Assembly: GCA_025923175.1 (NCBI GenBank)
Contig: JAICGL010000158.1
Location: 1-8,331 of the forward strand
Source of the DNA: Acidimicrobiia bacterium
Lineage (GTDB): Bacteria > Actinomycetota > Acidimicrobiia > IMCC26256 > BP-133
Reading direction: 5' to 3'
DNA length: 8,331 nt
Shown here in pieces: positions 1-6,067 of this stretch. Below the pieces are notes generated by a model. It did not search any database. It had not been told where the DNA came from and saw nothing but the letters and a program-made list of their open reading frames with translations. Made by a program: the position numbers and the translations under genes. Numbering within the stretch: the stretch's first letter is position 1; each line of letters starts with the position of its first letter.

Positions 1-712
1 CGACGACGGTGACGACGTTGGGCAGCTCGTGCAGGCAGGCCGGTATCCAGACGCAATTTTCGCTGAGGTCGCGGCCGTGGTTGCCGGCGGCGGCGACGAC
101 CAGGACATCTCGCGCTGTGGCGTAATTGACGGCGTCCTGCATGACGTTGTTGTTCTTGATCGGGGCGCTCAGCGAAATGCTGATGACATCGGCGTCGTTG
201 TCCACGGCCCAGATGATTCCCGCCGCCACGTCGCCGTCGGTAGCGAGGCCAGAGGGCTTCGTGACCTTGACCGGCATGATCTTCGCCGCCCAGGCCACGC
301 CGGCGATGCCCAGGCCGTTGTTGGTCACGGCGCCGAGGATGCCGGCCATCATCGTGCCGTGGCCTCCCGGGTCGGCGGTGTCGTCGTTCCGCGCAACGAC
401 GTTCCTCCCGGCCACGAGACGCCCGGCCAGATCGGGATGCTGTGCGTCGACGCCGCTGTCCAGCACGGCGACGACCACGTCCTGAGAACCGGTCGTCTCT
501 TCCCACGCCGCCGGAACGTTGACCGTCTTCAGATAGGTGGCCTGCAACTCGGCGTAGACAGGGTCATTGGGGATAGCGGCGGGCCACAGCAGTCGATTAG
601 CCGGCGCTTCATAGGGCACAACAACGGCGATAGCACTTATGAGAGTCGCCAGCGCCATTGATTCAGTGGCGCATCGGCGCGTCGGCAAAAACGCCCGCCG
701 AAAACGAAACAT
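1..712 (-). CDS. Secreted subtilisin-family (S8) serine protease, N-terminal part, cut by the window edge
   Basis: This is a peptidase S8 (subtilase) reading frame, open for 237 codons from ATG at 712 to the window's left edge. Visible motifs are the catalytic Asp in VLDSGVD (D85), the catalytic His in GGHGTMMAG (H118) and the oxyanion-hole Asn in VVAAAGNHG (N211). The catalytic Ser (GTSM/A motif) would lie beyond position 1, so the gene is partial here. The N-terminus is basic (MFRFRR) and followed at about 19-32 by a hydrophobic stretch, fitting a Sec signal. PNDPVYAELQ at about 48-57 resembles the start of many mature subtilases, so there is no room for a long I9-type propeptide. The ATG at 712 has GAAGG just 3 bases upstream; an in-frame ATG at 658 would remove the basic n-region. 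The gene diverges from the metalloprotease-like gene at 967. The family call is firm; the substrate is unknown. Confidence 0.93.
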   Translation of the reverse strand, partial: MFRFRRAFLPTRRCATESMALATLISAIAVVVPYEAPANRLLWPAAIPNDPVYAELQATYLKTVNVPAAWEETTGSQDVVVAVLDSGVDAQHPDLAGRLVAGRNVVARNDDTADPGGHGTMMAGILGAVTNNGLGIAGVAWAAKIMPVKVTKPSGLATDGDVAAGIIWAVDNDADVISISLSAPIKNNNVMQDAVNYATARDVLVVAAAGNHGRDLSENCVWIPACLHELPNVVTVV

Positions 713-737
713 TTGCCTTCCCGAGAGTCGCGACGCT

Positions 738-766
738 GGGAACTTCGAGCCTTTGGCTAAGTCGAT
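738..766 (+). promoter_or_regulatory. Candidate ECF sigma-type promoter upstream of the metalloprotease-like gene
   Basis: The sequence reads GGGAACTT (738-745), then 15 bases, then GTCGAT (761-766). This closely matches the general ECF/RpoE-type promoter form (GGAACTT, 15-16 bases, GTC). It points right, toward the gene at 967, which would give a leader of roughly 190 bases. It also lies in the leader of the divergent subtilase gene. The motif is seen directly. Promoter function and recognition by the sigma factor encoded at 3668 are inference, and a chance match is possible. Confidence 0.4.
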
Positions 767-850
767 GCCCGGGGATTCACCATAAGGGTCTCCACCGTGA
801 CCTGCAACCAGATCGTGCGTATGATGCGTTTGCCGGGAAGACTTCGAAGC

Positions 851-890
851 GAGCTTTATGTAATTAATGACTTACGATTGCCGCAAATAC
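851..890. promoter_or_regulatory. AT-rich island in the divergent intergenic spacer, possible promoter for the subtilase
   Basis: Within otherwise GC-rich DNA, the 713-966 spacer contains a short AT-rich stretch (TTTATGTAATTAATGACTTACGATT and flanks). On the minus strand TTGCGG (886-881), 18 bases, then TACATA (862-857) forms a weak housekeeping-type promoter match that would serve the subtilase gene. An 8-bp palindrome CTTCGAAG lies beside it at 842-849. Composition is the main evidence; each hexamer matches its consensus at only about half the positions. Confidence 0.25.
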
Positions 891-966
891 CGGCCGGGGC
901 GGTCGCTCGAAAGAGAATCGTCGGAACTACCGCAAGGGTGGTTCGGGAAAAGCGCAGGAGCTTGGG

Positions 967-3117
967 ATGTCGGACAGCCGCAGGTGTTCTCGCGCCTTGG
1001 TGGCCGGCCGTGTGCTGGCCGCTGTGGTTTTCATGGGTGGTGCCGCCTTCGGCCCCCTGCCCCAGAGCGCCGGTGCCGGAACGCCCGCCCCGTCGCTGCA
1101 GGACATGGTGGCCCTGTGTGGGACGTTCAGGATCATCCCGCTGCGGGACGGGCGGGCGCTGTGCACCCACGGCGCCGATCCGGCGCCCGACGGCGTCGAC
1201 TTCCGCGTGCCACAGCCGCTCCATGCGCCCGGCCGGGCCCAGGGTTTGATCTTCCATGACCCGCCTGGTGACGCCCCGACCAAGGCGGCGGCGACGCCGG
1301 GGATCGGCTGTTATGGAGATGGCCGCGACGGCAACCGAGTCCAGGCGCTGTACGCCGTTCCCGGCGACCGCCGCGACCGTTATTCCCAGGTGCTGCCGTC
1401 CATCCGGCAGTGGGCCGCAGAGACCGATGCCGTGTTCCAGGCGAGCGCGGCCCAGACCGGTGGGACCCGCCGGATCCGGTTCGTGACCGACCAGAACTGC
1501 GATCTGGTGGTAACACCGGTCACCCTCACCCCCAACGGCGACGACACCCTGGAGAACACCATCGCCGAACTCCAGGCGCTGGGATACAACCGCTCCGATC
1601 GCAAGTATCTCGTGTGGATGGATTCGACGGTCCTCTGTGGGATCGCCACGTACTACGCCGACAGCCGGCCCACGGCCGACAACTTCAACAACGGCCGACC
1701 GGGCGTCCCCTCCTCCGTGTCCCGGATCGATTCAGGATGCTGGGGGCTCGGCTCCCGTGGGCAGTCAGTGGAGGCCCACGAACTGATGCACAGCCTCGGG
1801 GCTGTCCTGCCCAACGCCCCCAATGGCTCCGCCAACGGCCATTGCAGCGACGATGACGACCGCATGTGTTACGCCGACGGCAGCCCGCTCCTGAGACTCC
1901 GCGACGTCTGCCCAGCGGATCATGAGGCGCTCCTCGACTGCCGCCACGACGACTACTTCAGCACTGCGCCCCCAGCGGGAAGTTTCCTCGCGGCGAACTG
2001 GAATGGTGCCAACAGCTCCTTTCTCTCCGCTAGCTTCTCGAGCCCGGCGTTGAATGTCGGCGACGCCGCGACCCCCGAAGGAGATTCGGGCACCACCCCA
2101 CTTTCCTTCACGGTCACGCTGTCCGCGCCGGACGCCAAGCCGGTCAGCGTGGCATTCGCTACCGCCAACGGGTCGGCCGGGGCGCCGGACGACTACCAGG
2201 CCGCCAGCGGCAGCCTCAAGTTCAATCCAGGAGAAACGACCAAGACGGTCGTCGTCGCGATCAACGGCGACACCCGGAACGAGGCGGACGAGACGCTCTC
2301 CCTGATGTTGAGCAGTCCCTCCAATGCCGTGCTGGGGCGGACCCAGGCCTTCGGGACGATCGTCGACAACGAGCAGACCCCTCAGGGCTACTGGTTCGTG
2401 GCCGCCGACGGCGGGATCTTCGCCTTCGGCAACGCCGGATTCTTCGGCTCGACCGGGAATCTTCGCCTCCGGCAGCCGATTGTCGGCATGGCCGCCAGCC
2501 CCTCGGGCAAAGGGTATTGGCTGGTCGCCGCCGACGGCGGCATCTTCGCCTTCGGCGACGCGGGCTTCTTCGGGTCGACCGGCAACATCCGGCTCAACCA
2601 GCCGATCGTGGGCATGGCCTCGACGCCCACCGGCAAGGGCTACTGGTTCGTCGCCCGAGACGGCGGCATTTTCGCCTTCGGCGACGCCGCGTTCTTCGGA
2701 GCCCCGACCAATGTCGGCAACATCGTCGGCCTCGCCGCCACCCCGTCGGGGAAGGGCTACTGGTGCGTGGCCCGCGACGGCACCGTCTACAACTTCGGCG
2801 ACGCCGGCAACCATGGGGCGCCACCCAAGTCGGCTCAGATCGCCGGCCTCGTGTCGAGCCGGAGCGGCAAGGGGTACTGGATCGCCGGGACCGACGGAGC
2901 GGTGTACACCTTCGGCGACGCCCGCGGTTTCGGCAGCGCGGGGAACCTGGCCCAGCCCGCCGTCGGCATGGCTCCCAGCCCCAAAGGCGGCGGGTACTGG
3001 CTGGTCGCCCGCGACGGCGGCATCTTCGCCTTCGGCGACTCCCGCTTCTACGGATCGACGGGCAATATCCGCCTGAACCAGCCGATCGTCGGGATGACTG
3101 CCACCAGCGCCCTGTAG
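967..3117 (+). CDS. Secreted zincin metalloprotease-like protein with Calx-beta domain and six GYW/FGDA repeats
   Basis: A 716-residue exported multidomain protein. Residues 1-38 form a signal peptide (SRRCSR, then a hydrophobic core ending near SAGAG). Residues about 45-345 resemble an actinobacterial secreted zincin family: HELMHSLG (H271, E272, H275) is the zinc-binding/catalytic helix, H292 in NGHC is a plausible third ligand, and DRMCY (M300) looks like a Met-turn. Several cysteines (51, 66, 115, 293, 301) suggest disulfides. Residues about 359-469 are a Calx-beta domain (TPEGDSG, VAFATANGSA, DDYQAASGSLKFNPGE, GTIVDNE). Residues 474-716 are six repeats of about 42 residues. AGGAG lies 6 bases before the ATG. 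Position suggests a secreted protease held to a surface or matrix by its C-terminal repeats. Substrate and exact peptidase family are not determinable. The stop is 20 bp from the convergent gene's stop. Confidence 0.88.
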   Translation: MSDSRRCSRALVAGRVLAAVVFMGGAAFGPLPQSAGAGTPAPSLQDMVALCGTFRIIPLRDGRALCTHGADPAPDGVDFRVPQPLHAPGRAQGLIFHDPPGDAPTKAAATPGIGCYGDGRDGNRVQALYAVPGDRRDRYSQVLPSIRQWAAETDAVFQASAAQTGGTRRIRFVTDQNCDLVVTPVTLTPNGDDTLENTIAELQALGYNRSDRKYLVWMDSTVLCGIATYYADSRPTADNFNNGRPGVPSSVSRIDSGCWGLGSRGQSVEAHELMHSLGAVLPNAPNGSANGHCSDDDDRMCYADGSPLLRLRDVCPADHEALLDCRHDDYFSTAPPAGSFLAANWNGANSSFLSASFSSPALNVGDAATPEGDSGTTPLSFTVTLSAPDAKPVSVAFATANGSAGAPDDYQAASGSLKFNPGETTKTVVVAINGDTRNEADETLSLMLSSPSNAVLGRTQAFGTIVDNEQTPQGYWFVAADGGIFAFGNAGFFGSTGNLRLRQPIVGMAASPSGKGYWLVAADGGIFAFGDAGFFGSTGNIRLNQPIVGMASTPTGKGYWFVARDGGIFAFGDAAFFGAPTNVGNIVGLAATPSGKGYWCVARDGTVYNFGDAGNHGAPPKSAQIAGLVSSRSGKGYWIAGTDGAVYTFGDARGFGSAGNLAQPAVGMAPSPKGGGYWLVARDGGIFAFGDSRFYGSTGNIRLNQPIVGMTATSAL
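2386..3114 (+). repeat. Six tandem GYW/FGDA protein repeats (probable beta-propeller-like module)
   Basis: Six consecutive units of roughly 38-42 codons begin GYW and contain a D-G-(GIF/TVY/AVY)-x-FGD/N core, then FGSTG and a PIVGMA-type strand. Units 1, 2 and 6 are closest to the consensus (GYWLVAxDGGIFAFGDA). Units 3-5 diverge, losing the STGNIRLNQ segment in units 3 and 4. Copies differ at many silent sites, so the array is old rather than a recent DNA amplification. The same unit recurs in the minus-strand gene at 7888-8331. The propeller fold is inferred from repeat length and strand-turn pattern. Confidence 0.85.
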
Positions 3118-3137
3118 CGGTCGGAAGAACTGCTTGG

Positions 3138-3587
3138 CTAGAGCTTGCGGTGGTCCCAGCTGGTCGCCTTCTCCGGGTTGACGAAGACGGCCACCCGCTT
3201 GCGGGCCTCGTGTTCGACGCCCTGGCGGGAGGCGTGGTTCATGTCGCCCTGGTAGCGGGAATAGACCGCTACCCCTACGTCGAACACCGTTTCGTAGTCG
3301 TCGGCGATCTCGGCGCGGCCGGTGATTGACACCCCGCGCAGCTCTCCGTAGGAGTCGCCCGCTTCGACGAGGCAGGTCACCCGGGGGTCCCGGAGCAGGT
3401 TGAGCGCTTTCTGCGACTTCGCGTAGGTCCAGAAGGCGATGCGGCCGTCGATCACGGCGAACCACATGGGGACGAGGTGCGGTGTGCCGTCGGGCCCGAT
3501 CGACGCCACCTGGACGGTCCGTTCGGTGGCGAGGAACTCCGCCGCCTCGCCGTCCGTCATACGAATGCGCTCCCGCTGGCTCGGCAT
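3138..3587 (-). CDS. PPOX-class split-barrel flavin/F420-dependent oxidoreductase-like protein
   Basis: A 149-residue protein of the pyridoxamine 5'-phosphate oxidase-like split beta-barrel superfamily, most like the small actinobacterial F420-dependent (FDOR) class. Features include the N-terminal helix (MTDGEAAEFLATER), VASIGPDGTPHLVPMWFAV (about residues 27-45), the cofactor-phosphate-side segment KSQKALNLLRDPRVTCLVE (57-75), GVSITGRAEI (85-94) and the C-terminal TSWDHRKL typical of this class. Full length for the family. Such proteins bind F420 or FMN and reduce small organic substrates; which cofactor and substrate apply here is not visible. The ATG at 3587 is preferred because related proteins commonly start MPS-x-R-x-x-IRM; an internal ATG at 3560 has GGGAG upstream and is the alternative. 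It has its own promoter region, divergent from the sigma-factor operon. Confidence 0.88.
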   Translation of the reverse strand: MPSQRERIRMTDGEAAEFLATERTVQVASIGPDGTPHLVPMWFAVIDGRIAFWTYAKSQKALNLLRDPRVTCLVEAGDSYGELRGVSITGRAEIADDYETVFDVGVAVYSRYQGDMNHASRQGVEHEARKRVAVFVNPEKATSWDHRKL

Positions 3588-3667
3588 GGCCGAAAATCCT
3601 GCCAGAGGCGCGGTTGATTTCCCGTTCTCGGCGCCACTAAGGGCTCGATAGGGGGAGACGAGGTCGA
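3588..3667. promoter_or_regulatory. Divergent intergenic spacer that must hold the sigma operon promoter
   Basis: These 80 bp separate the divergent split-barrel gene and sigma-factor gene, so both promoters should lie here or inside the flanking genes. GGGGGAG (3651-3657) and GAGG (3660-3663) supply the ribosome binding site for the sigma gene. TTGATT at 3614-3619 is a possible -35 element, but no convincing -10 follows at 16-18 bases. I see no GGAAC-N-GTC motif here, so autoregulation by the encoded ECF sigma is not supported by this sequence. The location is firm; individual elements are weak. Confidence 0.35.
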
Positions 3668-4237
3668 ATGCAAGCGGAGCGGTACCCGACGGAGAGCGCG
3701 CTGCTGACCGGCGCGGCCGGCGGTGACCCTGACGCGGTGCGCGCCCTCATCGACTCGATCGGCCCCGTCGTCTACGGGTTCGTGTTCGCACGGGTGGGAG
3801 GCAACGAGCCTGTCGCCCAGGACCTGCTCCAGGAGACCCTGATCGAAGCGCTGCGCTCAGCTCCGACGTTCCGAGGCGACGCCTCGCTGCGGACGTGGGC
3901 GTGCGCGATCGCCCGTCGGCGGCTGGCCCGCCACTACGAGGCGGAGCGCCGCCACGCAGTGGCCGAGAGCGGCCTGGCGCTGCTGGGCGGCATCGGCGGC
4001 CTGGCCGGGGCGTCGAGCGGTGGCCGCGACGAGGTGGAACGGCGCGACGAGATCGTCCGGGCGCTCGGGCTGCTCCCCGCCGTGCACCGCCAGGTGCTGG
4101 TCATGAAGTACCTCGACGACCTGTCGGTGTCTCAGATCGCCGACGAGCTGGGCCGTTCCCCGGTCCAGGTGCAATCGCTGCTCCAGCGGGCCCGCGACGG
4201 CCTGCGCCGGGCCCTGGAAGGTGATTCGGGTGACTGA
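3668..4237 (+). CDS. ECF-subfamily RNA polymerase sigma factor
   Basis: A 189-residue sigma-70 family protein with only regions 2 and 4, the layout of extracytoplasmic-function sigma factors. Region 2 spans about 24-95: VAQDLLQETLIEAL (2.2, core binding) and FRGDASLRTWACAIARRRLARHYEAERR (2.3-2.4, -10 recognition). A Gly/Ala-rich linker covers about 96-126. Region 4 spans about 127-183, with LLPAVHRQVLVMKYLDDLSVSQIADELG followed by the helix-turn-helix half SPVQVQSLLQRARDGLRRAL, which would contact the -35 element. No C-terminal extension is present. The start has GGGGGAG and GAGG upstream. The 3' end overlaps the next gene by 8 bp, indicating translational coupling to a probable membrane anti-sigma factor. 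The family is certain; ECF group and regulon are not. Confidence 0.96.
   Translation: MQAERYPTESALLTGAAGGDPDAVRALIDSIGPVVYGFVFARVGGNEPVAQDLLQETLIEALRSAPTFRGDASLRTWACAIARRRLARHYEAERRHAVAESGLALLGGIGGLAGASSGGRDEVERRDEIVRALGLLPAVHRQVLVMKYLDDLSVSQIADELGRSPVQVQSLLQRARDGLRRALEGDSGD
4216..4221 (+). promoter_or_regulatory. Ribosome binding site deciding the start of the membrane sensor gene
   Basis: GGAAGG lies inside the end of the sigma-factor gene, 8 bases before GTG at 4230. An earlier in-frame GTG at 4221 overlaps this site and has no usable spacing, so 4230 is the preferred start, giving a GTGACTGA overlap with the sigma stop. Confidence 0.6.
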
Positions 4238-6023
4238 GGAACCCGAATTCCCGTTTGACGGGCTTGACGCCGAGCGGCCCCTCCCGCCGGAGCTGCGCGC
4301 CCGGCTGGAGGCGGCGCTACTGGCCGCCGTGGCCGGCGGCCTACCGGTCCCGGCGGACGCCGAATCGCTTGACGCCCCCCGGCCCCTTCCCGAGCCGCTC
4401 CGGGCCCGCCTGGAGTCGGCCCTCCTCGCCGAAGCCGCCGCCTCCCCCTCCACTTCGCCGGCGCCGGGCGACGTCGTCTCGCTGGGAAGCAGGCGGCGCA
4501 AGGTCTTGGCTGCGTGGTCGTCGGTGGCGGCCGTGCTGCTGCTCGTCGTCATGGTGGCGGGGCTGGCAGGCCGGGGCGGCAACCCCGGGTCGGGAGACAT
4601 CGAGGCGGCCGGCGGGCCGACGACCACCACGCTCGAGACGCCGGCGTCTCTCCCCTCGGACGCCGGCGCCTCGACCGAGGCGGAATCGCCGGCCAGCACC
4701 GCCCCGGCGGGTGCCTCCCCCACGACCAGGGCAACCCGTCCGACCAGGCCGTCGCCGTCGACGACGGGTCCGCAGGCTCCCGGTGCCGGCAGCACGGAGA
4801 CGCCGTCGCCGACGAGTCCCGCCGTCCCGACGTCGCCGGAGCCGTCCGGCGGCGCCCCGGCCCCGGCGACGTCTGATCCCGGTCCGGCCCCGCCGTTCTA
4901 CAGCTCGCCCGCCCCCGGCGACTCCTCAGGCGCACCGGCGATGACGTCGGGCCCGCCGTCCGCCTCGCCGTCCGAGGGCGGGTCGCAGGACGCCGCGCCG
5001 AACCAGCCGCAGAGATCGACGAGTCCCGCACCGACGGGGCCGGCGCTGCGGGTCGGCATCATCACCGGTGACGCGGCCCAGGAGGCCGGCTTCCGGGCCT
5101 ACATCAACCGCCTCAACCAGGCCGGCGGCGTCCGGGGCCACTCGATCGAGCTGGTCCGGGTCGCCTCCGGCGCGCCGGCGGCGAACACGATCGCCACCGT
5201 CAACCTTGGGTCCCTACCGGTGGCCGGGCCCGGAGGGGCGCCGGGCTGGGTCACCGGCCCGCTCCTCGAGACCCTCACCGCCACGGAAGACCTCCTAACC
5301 GGCAATGGCGCCGTCTTCTCCTTCGCCAGCGCCCCGGAGCGCCAGGGCCATCTGGCGGCCGATGCCCTGTTCCCCTCCGACGCCGCCGCCGGCACCAAGG
5401 CGGTCATCTACGTCCCCGCCGCTCCCGGCCCGCTCCGCGACGCCGTACCCGCGGCCATCAAATCAGTTCTGACCCAACGCAAGGTCACGAACGTGCAGGT
5501 CGTCACGTACGACCCGGCCGCCAACAAGCCACTCACGCCCGCCGACGCCGCGTTCGTCAGCCTCGATCCGGCCGCCGCCAAGGCCTGGGTGGCGCAGGCC
5601 AGGGCCGAGGGCTACCGCCCGCCGGCCGGCGTGGCCGGCATCTACTCGCTGGCCGACGACGCACTCGCTGCCGATCTGCCCGAGGGTGCCCGCGTGGTCT
5701 CGCCCTATGTCGCCCCGGCCGGCGACGAGGGGCAGGCCATCCGCTCGGCCGGTGCCGGGACGTCGGCGTCTGTCCTCCACGGATGGGCCACCGCCAAGTC
5801 GTTGGCGGCTGCCATCTGGCGAGCGGACGCTGATACCCCGGCCGAGGTCCAGGCCGCCCTCGGGGGGCTGAGCGGCTGGTCGTCCGGCCTGGCTCCGCCC
5901 TACGAGACCCGCCCCGGTACCCGTTCCCGCACCCCGGAAGGCGTGGTCTTCCAGGTGCAGTCAGGGGCCTTCGTGGCCCAGGGCGGGTTCCGCCGAGATC
6001 CGTATCCGTCTCCCATCCAATAG
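4230..6023 (+). CDS. Probable membrane anti-sigma factor with extracellular type I periplasmic-binding-protein-like sensor
   Basis: A 597-residue single-pass membrane protein; numbering starts from GTG 4230 (GTG 4221 would add three residues). Residues 1-91 are cytoplasmic and hold two copies of LDAxRPLPxxLRARLExALLA (12-33 and 47-70). RRRK precedes one transmembrane helix (92-114, VLAAWSSVAAVLLLVVMVAG), giving an N-in topology. Residues 115-272 are a low-complexity Pro/Ser/Thr/Ala stalk. Residues 273-594 resemble a branched-chain amino acid-type (Peripla_BP_6-like) binding protein: LRVGIITGDAAQEAGFRAYINRLNQ then AGGVRGHSIELVRV, an alternating strand/helix pattern, and VVFQVQSGAFV near the end. 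Overlap with the ECF sigma gene and this topology suggest an anti-sigma factor whose outside domain senses a small ligand. The sigma-inhibiting role is inferred; no HxxxCxxC zinc motif is present. It could instead be a binding-protein-like sensor without sigma binding. Confidence 0.8.
   Translation: MTEEPEFPFDGLDAERPLPPELRARLEAALLAAVAGGLPVPADAESLDAPRPLPEPLRARLESALLAEAAASPSTSPAPGDVVSLGSRRRKVLAAWSSVAAVLLLVVMVAGLAGRGGNPGSGDIEAAGGPTTTTLETPASLPSDAGASTEAESPASTAPAGASPTTRATRPTRPSPSTTGPQAPGAGSTETPSPTSPAVPTSPEPSGGAPAPATSDPGPAPPFYSSPAPGDSSGAPAMTSGPPSASPSEGGSQDAAPNQPQRSTSPAPTGPALRVGIITGDAAQEAGFRAYINRLNQAGGVRGHSIELVRVASGAPAANTIATVNLGSLPVAGPGGAPGWVTGPLLETLTATEDLLTGNGAVFSFASAPERQGHLAADALFPSDAAAGTKAVIYVPAAPGPLRDAVPAAIKSVLTQRKVTNVQVVTYDPAANKPLTPADAAFVSLDPAAAKAWVAQARAEGYRPPAGVAGIYSLADDALAADLPEGARVVSPYVAPAGDEGQAIRSAGAGTSASVLHGWATAKSLAAAIWRADADTPAEVQAALGGLSGWSSGLAPPYETRPGTRSRTPEGVVFQVQSGAFVAQGGFRRDPYPSPIQ
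4263..4439 (+). repeat. Duplicated cytoplasmic helical motif in the putative anti-sigma factor
   Basis: Codons 4263-4328 and 4368-4439 encode near-identical peptides: LDAERPLPPELRARLEAALL and LDAPRPLPEPLRARLESALL, 35 residues apart. Each would form a proline-capped amphipathic helix rich in Arg, Leu and Glu. They sit in the cytoplasmic segment that in anti-sigma factors contacts the sigma factor, so they may be a paired sigma-docking element. The duplication is seen directly; the docking role is inference. Confidence 0.75.
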
Positions 6024-6067
6024 CCCGATCACGCCATCCATCGCTCGAAGCCTGGGGAGGCTCCGTC

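Noticed and set aside
29..661. Plus-strand open frame (210 codons) at the left edge
   Set aside because: It lies opposite the subtilase frame, which carries the Asp, His and Asn motifs; the plus-strand product has no recognisable features.
713..860. Possible c-di-AMP (ydaO) or c-di-GMP riboswitch in the subtilase leader on the minus strand
   Set aside because: Isolated matches GGTGAATCC and GGCAAACG recall these classes, but the other conserved blocks (the GACAGCTAACC-type segment, or GGGACGCAAAGC) are absent.
1765..3465. Long open frame (566 codons) on the minus strand opposite the metalloprotease/repeat gene
   Set aside because: It is antisense to well-supported coding sequence and also overlaps the split-barrel gene in another frame. 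Its product is low-complexity Arg/Gly/Ala sequence with no family motif, as expected in GC-rich DNA over a repetitive gene.
3857..4795. Minus-strand open frame (312 codons) across the sigma/sensor junction
   Set aside because: It covers the sigma factor region 4 coding sequence and the low-complexity stalk; its composition is an artefact of these.
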